Positions 1-10,101 are shown, counted from the first letter of the stretch. The stretch: DNA of 64,000 bases from Microbacterium sp. Au-Mic1 (GCF_021341785.1 NZ_JAJTTF010000006.1:186001-250000), one strand, 5' to 3'. The notes: generated from the sequence alone by a model not told the origin. Translations and numbers: made by a program.

Positions 1-515
1 TACACACGCAGGTAGTCCGTGCGCGACTCCGCGACGCGGGCGAGGTGGCGCGAGGCCATGAGTACGGGGCCGGCGCCCTGCTCCTCGGTGAAGTGCAGCT
101 GCTCGACGTAGGCGTCGATCACTCGCTGCAGCGAGATCCGCTCCTCGTCGACATGGTCGGTGTTGACGCCGACGACGACGGATCCGCCCTCCTCGCGCGC
201 GACCTCGGCGCTGCGCGCGATCAGCTCGCGCGTGGCCGCCGCGTCGAGCCCCATGTTGCGCTGCGCGGTGTCCATGGCGTCGGCGACGCCGAGGCCCCAG
301 GAGTACACGTTGCGGCGGAATGCGAGCGTGGCGTCCCAGTCGATGTCGGCGGGCTGGCCCGGCGTGTTGTCGGCGTGCACCTTGGGCACCACATGCGCGG
401 CTGCGTAGGCGACGCGGCTCTGCAGCGGCACGGTCGGACGCGTGTAGGCGCCGGAGTCGTTCAGTGCGGCATCGGTCCTCGTACCGTCGGCCGCGAGGAG
501 GCGGATGGTCGTCAT
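1..515 (-). CDS. DUF993 family protein (dihydrodipicolinate synthase-like), 3' end cut by window edge
   Basis: The frame is open from an ATG at 515 to the window edge, giving the first 171 residues. It begins MTTIRLLAADG and contains DIDWDATLAFRRNVYSWG and GVNTDHV. I recognise these as DUF993, a family related to dihydrodipicolinate synthase (TIM-barrel lyase) that is usually found beside sugar oxidoreductases. It lies 10 bp after the Gfo/Idh/MocA gene on the same strand, so the two are almost certainly co-transcribed. The substrate is unknown; the neighbour and the LacI operators suggest a sugar or sugar-acid derivative. The C-terminal part, including any catalytic lysine, is outside the window. 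Confidence 0.75.
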   Translation of the reverse strand, partial: MTTIRLLAADGTRTDAALNDSGAYTRPTVPLQSRVAYAAAHVVPKVHADNTPGQPADIDWDATLAFRRNVYSWGLGVADAMDTAQRNMGLDAAATRELIARSAEVAREEGGSVVVGVNTDHVDEERISLQRVIDAYVEQLHFTEEQGAGPVLMASRHLARVAESRTDYLRV

Positions 516-525
516 CGGATCCGCC

Positions 526-1689
526 TCAGTCCAGGCTCAGCGCGGGCAGCGCGATCTTGCGTCCCTCGGCGGAGGACTGCAGGCCGGCCTCGGCGAGCTG
601 CACGCCGCGAGCCCCGGCGAGCAGGTCGAAGGCGTAGTCGGTGCCGAGCACATAGGACTCCAGGTACTCCTCCCACTGCTGACGGAAGCCGTTCAGGAAC
701 ACGTCGTTCACGGGCACGTCGGCCCAGTCGGCGTCGTAGTCGTGCGCGTCGGCCAGGTCGGGGTTCCACACCGGCTTCGGGGTGGCGTTGCGGTGCTGGA
801 TCTTCGCGCCGAACAGGCCGACGACGGCGGATCCGTGGGTTCCGTCGACCTGGAACTCGACGAGCTCGTCGCGGTTCACCCGCACGGTCCAGCTGGAGTT
901 GATCTCGGCGACGATCCCGCCGGAGAGCTCGAAGATGCCGTAGGCCGCGTCCTCGGCGGTCGCGGTGTAGTGCTCGCCGTTCTCGTCCCAGCGGTCGGCG
1001 ATGTGCACGGCGGCCTGGGCGTAGACGCTCTCGACCTCACCGAAAAGGTTCTCCAGGACGTAGTTCCAGTGCGGGAACATGTCGCTGATGATGCCGCCGC
1101 CGTCCTCGGTGCGGTAGTTCCAACTCGGGCGCTGCGCCGGCTGCCAGTCGCCCTCGAACACCCAGTAGCCGAACTCGCCGCGCACCGACAGGATCCGCCC
1201 GAAGAAGCCGGAGTCGATCAGCCGCTTGAGCTTCTGCAGACCCGGCAGGTAGAGCTTGTCGTGCACGACGCCGGTCTTGACCCCGGCCGCCTGCGCCAGA
1301 CGAGCGAGCTCGAGGGCCTCCTCGACCGACTCGGCGGTGGGCTTCTCGGTGTAGATCGCCTTGCCCGCGGCGATGGCCTTGCGGATCGCGGTCGCGCGCG
1401 CCTTGGTGACGAGGAAGTCGGCGTAGATCTCCCACTGCGGATCCGCGAGCGCGGCGTCCAGGTCGGTGGTGTAATCGGCGATGCCGTGCTTCGCGGCGAG
1501 CTCGGCGAGCTTCTGCTCGCTGCGACCGACGAGGATCGGCTTCACGGTGACGCGGCTGCCGTCGGGCAGCTCGATGCCGCCCTGGTCGCGGATCGCCAGG
1601 ATCGAGCGCACAAGGTGCTGGCGGTAGCCCATGCGCCCGGAGACGCCGTTCATGATGATGCCGATCTCGCGAGTGGTCGTCTCAGCCAC
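526..1689 (-). CDS. Gfo/Idh/MocA family NAD(P)-dependent oxidoreductase
   Basis: This 387-residue protein has an N-terminal Rossmann fold (GVSGRMGYRQHL at about 15-26) and the EKPTA motif at 115-119, whose lysine is catalytic in the family. A C-terminal alpha/beta substrate domain follows. The family oxidises or reduces sugars, inositols and their derivatives; the specific substrate cannot be read here. The start is GTG at 1689, preceded by AAGGAA at 5-bp spacing. It is the first gene of an operon with the DUF993 gene. Two LacI-type operators lie 54-102 bp upstream, so repression by the adjacent LacI regulator is likely. Confidence 0.85.
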   Translation of the reverse strand: MAETTTREIGIIMNGVSGRMGYRQHLVRSILAIRDQGGIELPDGSRVTVKPILVGRSEQKLAELAAKHGIADYTTDLDAALADPQWEIYADFLVTKARATAIRKAIAAGKAIYTEKPTAESVEEALELARLAQAAGVKTGVVHDKLYLPGLQKLKRLIDSGFFGRILSVRGEFGYWVFEGDWQPAQRPSWNYRTEDGGGIISDMFPHWNYVLENLFGEVESVYAQAAVHIADRWDENGEHYTATAEDAAYGIFELSGGIVAEINSSWTVRVNRDELVEFQVDGTHGSAVVGLFGAKIQHRNATPKPVWNPDLADAHDYDADWADVPVNDVFLNGFRQQWEEYLESYVLGTDYAFDLLAGARGVQLAEAGLQSSAEGRKIALPALSLD

Positions 1690-1742
1690 GGTGTTTCCTT
1701 CGTCTCGTGCCCACCTGCGGGTCGTGTCGTGGATCCCGATCC

Positions 1743-1791
1743 GGTAAGCGCTTTCCAGTTCGCATCATCCTGACATGGGAACGCGCTTTCC
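1743..1791. promoter_or_regulatory. Pair of LacI-family operators upstream of the Gfo/Idh/MocA operon
   Basis: Two 14-bp near-palindromes with GCGC centres are present: GGTAAGCGCTTTCC at 1743-1756 and GGAACGCGCTTTCC at 1778-1791. Each has a single mismatched pair, and both match the general GGAAAGCGCTTTCC form of LacI-family sites. Their centres are 35 bp apart. They lie between the stop of the LacI gene (1848) and the start of the oxidoreductase (1689), so they should control the latter. Confidence 0.7.
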
Positions 1792-1847
1792 GCAAGTGGC
1801 GCACGCCCGTCACGGGGGTCGCGGATCCGCCCCCGGGGACCTCGGAG

Positions 1848-2906
1848 TCAGGCGCTCGCGCGCACGATCAGCGACGGCTTCAGCAGCGGCGGATCCGCGA
1901 CGTCCCGCCCCTCGACCCGGTCGACGACGAGCCGCACGGCCAGCTCGCCGAGCGCGGCGAAGTCCTGCCGGATCGTACTGAGCGGAGGTCGGAACTCGGC
2001 GGCGTCGGCGATGTCGTCGAAGCCGAGCACAGCCACCTCGTCCGGAACGCGACGCCCCGCGTCGGCGAGAGCCCGCAGCAGGCCGAGGGCCATCTGGTCA
2101 TTGGCGGCGAAGACGGCGTCGACCGAGGCATCGGCTGCGAGCACGCTTCCGCGGTCGTGGCCCGAGCGTGCACTCCAGTCACCCCGCACCGGATCCGGGA
2201 CCGGGAGCCCGCGCGCGGCGAGCTCCTCTCGCCAGCCGCGCTCGCGCTCCGCCGCAGCGAACGAGCCCTCGGGCCCCGCGAGGTGGTGCACGGTCGCGGC
2301 GCCCCGGTTCAGGAGGTGCGCGGTCGCCGCGCGGGCTCCCGCCGCGTGGTCGGTCCCGATGACGGTGAACCGCGGATCCGCGGGGGAGTCGACGACGACG
2401 AGCGCGAGCCCGGCCGGATCCGCGTCACGCGCCAGCACGGACGCCTCGTTCAGCACGACCGCCCCGTCGACGCCCTGGTCGTGCAGCCGGTCGAAGGCCT
2501 CGCCGATCCGCCCCTCGACGCCGAGGGTGACCACGGCGAGCGCGTAACCGCGCGCCTCCGCAGCCTCGGAGACGGCCTGCAGGAGCGCGGAGTTGCCGAC
2601 CGTGGCGAGGGTCTGCGCGACGACGCCCAGGGTCTCGGACCGCCCCGTGCGCAGCGCTCGCGCGGCGCGGTGCGGACGGTAGCCGAGCTCGGCCATGGCG
2701 GCCTCGACACGCTCGCGCGTGGCCGGATCCACCCGCGGGCTGTCGTTCACGACGCGCGAGACCGTCTGTCCGGACACCCCGGCGCGCGCGGCGACCATCG
2801 CCATGGAGACGCGCCCGGTGGACCGCGGCCCCCGGCGGGCGCCACCCGCCGCAGCGCCGTCGGCGATCCGGCGGAGCTCCTCGAGCTCGTCGTCGTGCTT
2901 CGGCAT
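1848..2906 (-). CDS. LacI family transcriptional regulator
   Basis: A 352-residue repressor with the N-terminal LacI helix-turn-helix at about 33-60 (MVAARAGVSGQTVSRVVND) and the hinge helix at about 75-90. A periplasmic-binding-protein-like effector domain follows, ending at the RQDFAALGELAVRLV region. An unusual charged and Ala/Gly-rich segment of about 30 residues precedes the HTH. The gene lies upstream of the Gfo/Idh/MocA-DUF993 operon on the same strand and divergent from galT. The operator pair at 1743-1791 makes the oxidoreductase operon its best target. A weaker TGTTGACG-type site at 2954 suggests it may also act on itself or galT. Confidence 0.85.
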   Translation of the reverse strand: MPKHDDELEELRRIADGAAAGGARRGPRSTGRVSMAMVAARAGVSGQTVSRVVNDSPRVDPATRERVEAAMAELGYRPHRAARALRTGRSETLGVVAQTLATVGNSALLQAVSEAAEARGYALAVVTLGVEGRIGEAFDRLHDQGVDGAVVLNEASVLARDADPAGLALVVVDSPADPRFTVIGTDHAAGARAATAHLLNRGAATVHHLAGPEGSFAAAERERGWREELAARGLPVPDPVRGDWSARSGHDRGSVLAADASVDAVFAANDQMALGLLRALADAGRRVPDEVAVLGFDDIADAAEFRPPLSTIRQDFAALGELAVRLVVDRVEGRDVADPPLLKPSLIVRASA

Positions 2907-2953
2907 CGCCTCGCCTCTCCCCTGCCGGTCCCCGCGCGTACCGATCTCAGGAA

Positions 2954-2985
2954 TGTTGACGCTATCACGCCATGTGCCCTATCGT
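2954..2985 (+). promoter_or_regulatory. Putative galT promoter with overlapping LacI-like half-site
   Basis: TTGACG (2956-2961) and TATCGT (2980-2985) with an 18-bp spacer form a sigma-70-type promoter. The -10 box ends 6 nt before GTG at 2992, which implies a leaderless galT transcript. TGTTGACGCTATCA (2954-2967) overlaps the -35 box and resembles one good half of a LacI-family site, so the divergent LacI gene may act here. The second half-site is poor. Confidence 0.4.
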
Positions 2986-2991
2986 GTTTAC

Positions 2992-4323
2992 GTGAACATG
3001 GAAATCGATCCTGAGTACGGCACGGGCGCGCCGGCCGACGGCCCCGCCGCGCTCCCGGGCAGCACGGCCGCGCGCACCGGCGCCGCTCAGTCCGACGATG
3101 CCGCTCAGGCCGACGGCACCGGCGCCGCGACGCCGGCAACTGCCGGGGCGCCCGGCGCAACTCTCGAGGTCACCGCGCTCGGCGCGGGCGTGGTCAAGCG
3201 CGCCACGCGCCTCGCCGACGGCCGCGACCTCATCTACTACGACGACCCCGGCACTGCGCTCGGTCCCGACCGGAGCGCCGATGCCCGCGCCCTGGATCCC
3301 CGTCCCGACACCGCATCGATGCGCCAGGACGTGCTGACCGGCGACTGGATCACCTTCGCGACGAAGCGCCAGACCCGGGTGATGATGCCGAGCGCGGATG
3401 CGGATCCGCTCGCGCCCCAGTCTCCGACGAACCCCTCCGAAGTGCCGTCGCGCTATGACGTCGCGGTGTTCGAGAACCGCTCCCCGTCGTTCGGCCCCGC
3501 CCTCGCCGAGGCGGTCGGCGCAGCGCCGGCGGCCGTCGACCCGCCGCGCGGCCTGGACGACCTCGAATCGATCGGGCTCGAGCGCACCCGCACCAGCGTG
3601 GGCCGGTGCGAGGTCGTGTGCTTCAGCCCGGAGCACGCCGGATCCTTCGGCACCCAGTCCGTCACCCGCGCGCGCACCGTGATCGAGGCTTGGGCCGACC
3701 GCACCGCGGCACTCTCGGCCCTTCCCGGCATCGAGCAGGTGTTCCCGTTCGAGAACCGCGGCGAGGCGATCGGCGTGACCCTCCCCCACCCGCACGGCCA
3801 GATCTACGCCTACCCGTATGTCACGCCGCGCACGCAGCGACTGCGCGAGAGCATCGCCCGCACCGGCGCCGACCTGTTCGACCGGGTCCTGGACGCCGAA
3901 CAGCGTTCGGAGCGCATCGTGCTGCAGGGCGAGCACTGGACCGCGTTCGTGCCGTTCGCCGCACGCTGGCCGCTCGAGGTGCAGCTGATGCCGCACCGTC
4001 ATGTGCCCGACTTCGCCGCGCTGGACGACGCCGAGCGCGATGAGCTCGCTCCCCTTTACCTGCACTTGCTGCGCGGCGTGGATGCGCTCTACGGCACGCC
4101 CACCCCGTACATCGCCGCCTGGCACCAGGCACCGGTGAGGGTCGGGCGCGACGAGATCCGGATGCGGCTCGAGCTCACCAGCCCGCGCCGTGCCGCCGAC
4201 AAGCTGAAGTTCCTGGCCGGATCCGAATCCGCGATGTCCGCATGGACCGCCGAGATCCTGCCCGAGGATGCCGCCGCGCGTCTGCGCGACGCGATCGCAT
4301 CCGTGCCCGCTCCGACCACCTGA
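2992..4323 (+). CDS. galT: Galactose-1-phosphate uridylyltransferase
   Basis: GalT exchanges UMP between UDP-glucose and galactose-1-phosphate in the Leloir pathway. The diagnostic active-site motif HPHGQ is at about 266-270, with FENRG about 13 residues before it and a histidine-rich C-terminal segment (QLMPHRHVPDF). The start is set at GTG 2992 because a -10 box ends 6 nt upstream and no Shine-Dalgarno is visible; ATG 2998 is the alternative. The first 50-55 residues are Ala/Gly/Thr-rich and low in complexity, an extension the family does not need. The catalytic core begins near TRLADGRDLIYYDD. galK and galE follow on the same strand. Confidence 0.9.
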   Translation: MNMEIDPEYGTGAPADGPAALPGSTAARTGAAQSDDAAQADGTGAATPATAGAPGATLEVTALGAGVVKRATRLADGRDLIYYDDPGTALGPDRSADARALDPRPDTASMRQDVLTGDWITFATKRQTRVMMPSADADPLAPQSPTNPSEVPSRYDVAVFENRSPSFGPALAEAVGAAPAAVDPPRGLDDLESIGLERTRTSVGRCEVVCFSPEHAGSFGTQSVTRARTVIEAWADRTAALSALPGIEQVFPFENRGEAIGVTLPHPHGQIYAYPYVTPRTQRLRESIARTGADLFDRVLDAEQRSERIVLQGEHWTAFVPFAARWPLEVQLMPHRHVPDFAALDDAERDELAPLYLHLLRGVDALYGTPTPYIAAWHQAPVRVGRDEIRMRLELTSPRRAADKLKFLAGSESAMSAWTAEILPEDAAARLRDAIASVPAPTT

Positions 4324-4357
4324 CCCGGCGCCCCGCCGCCTGCCCTCTCTCGCCGAC

Positions 4358-4430
4358 CATGTCCCCTTCCCGCTCCCGATTCAGCGCTTTCGCCGCCGGA
4401 AGTGGGACATGACCCCACCAGAAGTGGGAC
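4358..4430 (+). promoter_or_regulatory. Repeated GAAGTGGGAC element between galT and galK
   Basis: GAAGTGGGAC occurs at 4399-4408 and again at 4421-4430, a period of 22 bp (about two helical turns). The inverted copy CATGTCCCCTTCC lies at 4358-4370 and can pair with GGAAGTGGGACATG at 4398-4411. The set could be an operator array or an attenuator in the galT-galK leader. The function is unproven. Confidence 0.4.
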
Positions 4431-4464
4431 GCCGTCGGCGGAACACCCCTCCCGAGGAGACCCG

Positions 4465-5688
<1,224 letters not shown>

Positions 5689-5698
5689 GCCTCCGTCT

Positions 5699-5765
5699 CG
5701 GTTTCGAAGCGCGCACTTGGTTGCATCCGGCATCGGAATGCAGCAATGTGCGCGCTTCGAAACCG
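5699..5765. repeat. 18-bp perfect inverted repeat between galK and galE
   Basis: CGGTTTCGAAGCGCGCAC (5699-5716) is perfectly complementary to 5748-5765. The 31-nt loop contains an inner TGCAT/ATGCA stem. It begins 11 bp after the galK stop. There is no T-tract. It could act as a terminator or as an mRNA 3'-end stabiliser, and it belongs with the other long hairpins of this window. Confidence 0.75.
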
Positions 5766-5863
5766 GATCCGGATCCAAACCGGAGCCGAATCCGGCCCGG
5801 TGATCGCCCAGCAAGAGCCCTGCCAGAATGAGACCCGCGCAATCGCGCGACGGAAGGAGACCC

Positions 5864-6841
5864 ATGTCCTGGCTTGTCACCGGCGGCGCCGGCTACATCG
5901 GATCGCACGTGGTGCGCGCGCTCGCAGAGGCCGGGCTCACCCCCGTCGTGCTGGACGACCTCTCCAGCGGCGTCGCCTCGTTCGTGCCCGAGGGCGTCGC
6001 CTTCGTGCAGGGCAGCATCCTCGACCGGGAGCTGGTCGAGCGCACACTCCGCGAGCACGGCGTGCAGGGCGTGATCCACGTCGCCGGCTTCAAGTACGCC
6101 GGAGTCTCGGTGCAGCGCCCGCTGCACACCTACGCGCAGAACGTCGAGGGCACCCGGGTCATCCTCGAGGCGATGGCTGCGGCCGGCGTCGCGAACATCG
6201 TGTTCTCCTCGAGCGCGGCGGTGTTCGGCACGCCCGACGTGCCGCTCGTCGTGGAGGAGACCGACAAGCGGCCGGCCAGCCCCTACGGCGAGTCGAAGCT
6301 CATCGGCGAGTGGCTGCTGCGCGATCAGGCCGTCGCGACCGCCGGATCCGAGACGCCCCTCGTGCACACCTCGCTGCGCTACTTCAACGTCGTCGGATCC
6401 GCGGATCCGTCCGTCTACGACGTGAGCCCGCACAACCTGTTCCCGATCGTCTTCGAGAAGCTGCTCGCGGGTGAGACCCCGCGCATCAACGGCGACGACT
6501 ACGCCACGGAGGACGGCACGAACGTGCGCGACTACGTGCACGTCGGCGACATCGCGCTCGCTCACGTGGCCGCCGCGCAGCGCATGATCGCCGGCGAGGC
6601 CGTCGAAGCCACTTACAACCTCGGATCCGGCGACGGCCTCTCGGTGCGTCAGATCATGGACGCGATGGCGCGCGTGACCGGCATCGCCTTCACACCGGAG
6701 ATCGGTCCGCGCCGCCCGGGCGATCCCGACCGCATCGTGGCCACCGGCGAGCGCGCCGCGCGCGACCTGGACTGGCGGATGCGCCACTCGGTCGACGAGA
6801 TGGTGCGCTCCGGCTGGGAGGCCCGCCGCAACGCCGGCTGA
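5864..6841 (+). CDS. galE: UDP-glucose 4-epimerase
   Basis: GalE interconverts UDP-galactose and UDP-glucose using tightly bound NAD. It has 325 residues, the usual length. The NAD-binding GGAGYIGSH is at 7-15, the catalytic Ser cluster at 115-117, Y141xxxK145 (YGESK), and the substrate-side motifs RYFNVVG and DGTNVRDYVHV. The start ATG 5864 has GGAAGGAGA ending 3 bp upstream. A 175-bp spacer with a strong hairpin separates it from galK, so it may have its own promoter. It converges on the GH3 gene. Confidence 0.95.
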   Translation: MSWLVTGGAGYIGSHVVRALAEAGLTPVVLDDLSSGVASFVPEGVAFVQGSILDRELVERTLREHGVQGVIHVAGFKYAGVSVQRPLHTYAQNVEGTRVILEAMAAAGVANIVFSSSAAVFGTPDVPLVVEETDKRPASPYGESKLIGEWLLRDQAVATAGSETPLVHTSLRYFNVVGSADPSVYDVSPHNLFPIVFEKLLAGETPRINGDDYATEDGTNVRDYVHVGDIALAHVAAAQRMIAGEAVEATYNLGSGDGLSVRQIMDAMARVTGIAFTPEIGPRRPGDPDRIVATGERAARDLDWRMRHSVDEMVRSGWEARRNAG

Positions 6842-6858
6842 TCGGCCCATGGTCCGGG

Positions 6859-7012
6859 CCGTTGAGCAAGCTCGAGCGCAGGCGAAGCGTCCCGCCCCGG
6901 GTCGTTGAGCGAGCCCCGAGCGCAGCGAGGCGCGAGACGAAACGCGGTGCCCTTGCGAGAGCACCGCGTTTCGTCTCGGTCGCCTGCGGCGTCCTCGCTC
7001 AACGACCCCGGG
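6859..7012. repeat. GTTGAGCGAG/GAGACGAAACG palindromic repeat element (full copy)
   Basis: Outer arms GGGTCGTTGAGCGAG (6899-6913) and 6994-7008 are perfectly complementary. Inner arms GAGACGAAACGCGGTGC (6934-6950) and 6961-6977 are also perfect, with a 10-nt loop. A degenerate extra left half precedes it (GTTGAGCAAGCTCGAGCGCA, 6861-6880). The same building blocks recur at 15914-15981 (degenerate) and at 44527-44627 inside a gene, so this is a dispersed repeat family and not a simple terminator. Confidence 0.85.
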
Positions 7013-7043
7013 AGGGCGCTCAGCGGATCCGCCGCCTGCAACG

Positions 7044-7079
7044 CGGAACGCGGCCTCCCCGACGGGAGACCGCGTTCCG
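7044..7079. terminator. Bidirectional hairpin terminator between galE and the GH3 gene
   Basis: CGGAACGCGGCCTCCC (7044-7059) pairs with GGGAGACCGCGTTCCG (7064-7079) with one mismatch and a 4-nt loop. It sits between two convergent genes, 16 bp from the GH3 stop. It lacks a long T-run, as is common in actinobacteria. Confidence 0.7.
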
Positions 7080-7095
7080 TTGACCGAGCGCCGGA

Positions 7096-9363
7096 CTACG
7101 CCTGGGGTGCGTTCGCGGCGGCGATGAGCTGGTCGACGCCCTCGCGGTCGAGGCCCCAGCCGAACGCGGGGAGGCGCCCGAGCGGGAACGAGCCCATCAT
7201 CTTCGCCATGGCCTCGCCCGACATGATGCCGTCGCCCTCGCCGCCGAACTGCTCCTGGAGCGCGGCGAACGCGCCCGCGACCATCGGCCCCGCGACCGGG
7301 TGCGCGAACACCGCGGCCAGCGTGGACTCGGGCGTGAGCGGAACCATGACCGCGTCGCCGGCCACGTCGACGACGGTGGAGCCGCGCAGGTCGCGGCTGG
7401 AGGCCCCGGCCTCGACGCGGTACGCGCCGCCCTCGACGACGAAGCGATCGACCCGGATGTCCCAGTACGCGAGGTCCTCGCGGCGCACGGTCAGCACGAC
7501 GTCGGTCGTGGCGCCCGCGGCGATCTCGACCGACGCGAACGCCTTGAGCTCGCGGGGGGCGCGCTCCACGGCGGAGGCGACCGGGGCCACGTAGACCTGC
7601 ACGACCTCTCGGCCGTCGCGGGATCCGGTGTTCGCGACGGGAACCGTCACCGCGATGTCGCCGGAGGCCGTGACCTCGGCCGCGACCTCGCCGTACGCGA
7701 ACGACGTGTACGACAGGCCGTGGCCGAACGGGTAGGTCACCGCGATGTCGCGGGCGTCGTACCAGCGGTAGCCCACGAAGATGCCCTCGCCGTAGCGGAC
7801 GTGCCCGTTCGAGCCGGGGAAGTTGCCGAACGCCGGGGTGTCCTCGAGGCGGTGCGGGATCGTCTCAGCCAGGCGGCCCGAGGGGTTCAGCGCGCCGAGC
7901 AGCACGTCGACGGTCGCGGATCCGCCCGCCTGACCCAGCAGCCACGCCTCGACGATCGCCGGCACGCGGTCGGCGAAGGGCAGCGCCACGACGGATCCGT
8001 TCGACAGCACGACGACCGTGCGCGGATTGGCGGCGAGGACCGCGTCGAGCAGCGCGAGCTGGTGCGCGGCGAGGTCGATGTGGTCGCGGTCGAAGCCCTC
8101 CGACTCCTCGGCGTCGGTGAGGCCGAGGAACACCACGGCGACGTCGCGGGAGGCGGCGAGCGCGACGGCCTCGGCGCGCAGGGCGTCCTGCCCGTCCGTT
8201 GCGGCGTCGAAGGCGAAGCCGGGTGCGAAGGCGACCCGATCGCCCGCCGCGGTGGTGAGCGCATCGAGAGCGGAGTCCACGCGGGTCGGGTTGATGTGCG
8301 ACGATCCCCCGCCCTGGAAGCGCGGAGTGCGGGCGAACTCGCCGATCAGCGCGATCGAGGCGTCCTCGGCGAGCGGCAGCAGCGGGGCGCCGTCGACGGC
8401 CTCGTTGCGCAGCAGCACGATCGAACGACCTGCGACCTCGCGGGCCAGCGCGTGGTGCGCGTCGACGTCGAGCGGCCCGGCGACGGCCGGGCGGGCCTGG
8501 GCGCGGCCGACGAGGTCGAGCACGCGTCCCGCGGAGGCGTCCAGCGCCGACGCCACCGCCGGGTCGGAAGCCGCAGCGGTGGCCACGGCGCGGTCCGGGG
8601 CGCCGTCACTGCCGGGCATCTCCAGGTCCAGGCCGGCGACGAGTGCGGCGACGCGGTCGTTCACCGCACCCCAGTCGGAGACGACGAGACCCTCGAAGCC
8701 CCACTCGTCGCGCAGCACCTGCGTGAGCAGCCAGGGATCCTGCGAGGCGTAGACGCCGTTGATCTTGTTGTACGAGCACATCACGGTCCACGGTTGCGCG
8801 TCCTTGACGACGCGCTCGAAGCCGCGCAGGTAGATCTCGCGCAGGGGTCGCGGATCCACATCGCTCGAGGCGGTCATCCGCTCGAACTCCTGGTTGTTCG
8901 CCGCGAAGTGCTTGAGCGAGCTGCCGACCCCCTGCGACTGGATGCCCTTCACGAGCCCCGCGCCCATCGCGCCGGAGACGATCGGGTCCTCAGAGACGTA
9001 CTCGAAGTTGCGTCCGCACAGCGGCGAGCGCTTGATGTTGATGCCGGGGCCGAGGATCACGGCCACGTCCTCGATCGCCGACTCGACGCCGAGCGCGACG
9101 CCGACGCGCTCGGCGAGGCCGGGGTCGAAGGTGGAGCCGAGGCCCGAGGCGGGCGGGAAGCAGGTCGCGGGGATGCTCTCGCTGAGACCGAGGTGGTCGC
9201 TCTCCGCCGCCTGCTTGCGCAGTCCGTGCGGGCCGTCCGTGACCATGATCGACGGCACGCCGATCCGGTCGATGGGCTTGAGCGTCCAGAAGTCCTTGCC
9301 GCTGGTCAGCGACGCCTTCTCCTCGGTGCTGAGCTGGGGCAGGTGATCGCGGGGCGATGTCAT
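7096..9363 (-). CDS. Glycoside hydrolase family 3 beta-glucosidase
   Basis: A 755-residue exo-acting GH3 enzyme, probably cytoplasmic because no signal peptide is seen. The TIM-barrel domain carries KHFAANNQE at about 151-159 and the catalytic nucleophile Asp230 in VVSDWG. A second alpha/beta domain follows, then a C-terminal fibronectin-III-like domain with the usual GLSYTSFAYGE motif near its start. The start is ATG 9363 with AAGGAG 6 bp upstream; the frame extends 24 codons further but without a ribosome site. It is divergent from a TetR gene, which is a candidate regulator. Typical substrates are beta-glucosides or beta-xylosides; the sequence does not settle which. Confidence 0.9.
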   Translation of the reverse strand: MTSPRDHLPQLSTEEKASLTSGKDFWTLKPIDRIGVPSIMVTDGPHGLRKQAAESDHLGLSESIPATCFPPASGLGSTFDPGLAERVGVALGVESAIEDVAVILGPGINIKRSPLCGRNFEYVSEDPIVSGAMGAGLVKGIQSQGVGSSLKHFAANNQEFERMTASSDVDPRPLREIYLRGFERVVKDAQPWTVMCSYNKINGVYASQDPWLLTQVLRDEWGFEGLVVSDWGAVNDRVAALVAGLDLEMPGSDGAPDRAVATAAASDPAVASALDASAGRVLDLVGRAQARPAVAGPLDVDAHHALAREVAGRSIVLLRNEAVDGAPLLPLAEDASIALIGEFARTPRFQGGGSSHINPTRVDSALDALTTAAGDRVAFAPGFAFDAATDGQDALRAEAVALAASRDVAVVFLGLTDAEESEGFDRDHIDLAAHQLALLDAVLAANPRTVVVLSNGSVVALPFADRVPAIVEAWLLGQAGGSATVDVLLGALNPSGRLAETIPHRLEDTPAFGNFPGSNGHVRYGEGIFVGYRWYDARDIAVTYPFGHGLSYTSFAYGEVAAEVTASGDIAVTVPVANTGSRDGREVVQVYVAPVASAVERAPRELKAFASVEIAAGATTDVVLTVRREDLAYWDIRVDRFVVEGGAYRVEAGASSRDLRGSTVVDVAGDAVMVPLTPESTLAAVFAHPVAGPMVAGAFAALQEQFGGEGDGIMSGEAMAKMMGSFPLGRLPAFGWGLDREGVDQLIAAANAPQA

Positions 9364-9488
9364 TGTCGACTCCTTCGTGGACGACTCTCGGGTGACGGGC
9401 AGGGCCAGTCGATCAGGTTCCGGGATAAAAAGCAAGCATTACTCGGTTTTTGATGCCGCGGATCCGGATCCCGGGATAGTCTCGGGAC

Positions 9489-10091
9489 ATGGCACGACGA
9501 GGTTCGTACGCGAAGGGCATTGCGAAGCGCGAGGAGATCCTGCACGCAGCCCTCGCCGTGGTCGCCCGCGAGGGCTATCACGGGGCTTCCGTGAAGGAGC
9601 TCGCCGAGGCGGTCGGCCTCAGCCAGGCAGGACTCCTGCACTACTTCGACAGCAAGGACGAGCTGTTCGTCGAGATCCTGCGCACGCGCGACGAGGTCGA
9701 CATGGCCGGTCATGCCGGGGCCGTGGAGGCCGTCGACCTCGACGAGATGCGCGACGGCTACCTCGAGATCGTGCGCCACAACGCCCGCGTCCCGGGGCTC
9801 GTCGAGCTGTTCACCCGGCTCGCGGCCGACGCCGCGGACCCCGAGCATCCCTCGCGCGTCTTCTTCGCCGAGCGCGGCGCGGGTCTGCGCGACCGGTGGG
9901 CGGGCACGATCGCCGACGCTCAGGCCGAGGGCCGGATCCGCGGCGATGTCGATCCGGTGCTGGCCGCGCGCCTCCTGCAGGCCGTGTCGGACGGCGCCCA
10001 GATGCAGCTGCTCGTCGAACCGGAGCTCGACATGACCACCCTCATCGAGACGCTGTTCGACCTCATGCGGGCGCCGGCGGAGACCCCCTGA
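9489..10091 (+). CDS. TetR/AcrR family regulator (paralogue 1)
   Basis: A 200-residue TetR protein. The HTH is at about 28-58 (GYHGASVKELAEAVGLSQAGLLHYF) and the rest is a helical ligand domain. It is divergent from the GH3 gene across a 125-bp spacer, so control of that gene is likely. TAGTCT (9477-9482) ends 6 nt before ATG 9489, indicating a leaderless mRNA. Its N-terminus MARRGSYAKGIAKREEIL is nearly identical to that of the TetR gene at 13265, so the two are recent paralogues. Confidence 0.85.
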   Translation: MARRGSYAKGIAKREEILHAALAVVAREGYHGASVKELAEAVGLSQAGLLHYFDSKDELFVEILRTRDEVDMAGHAGAVEAVDLDEMRDGYLEIVRHNARVPGLVELFTRLAADAADPEHPSRVFFAERGAGLRDRWAGTIADAQAEGRIRGDVDPVLAARLLQAVSDGAQMQLLVEPELDMTTLIETLFDLMRAPAETP

Positions 10092-10101
10092 CGAACCTGC
10101 A

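Noticed and set aside
9364..9435. Longer N-terminus for the GH3 beta-glucosidase
   Set aside because: No ribosome site before the upstream start, and the extra residues overlap the divergent promoter region; AAGGAG precedes ATG 9363.
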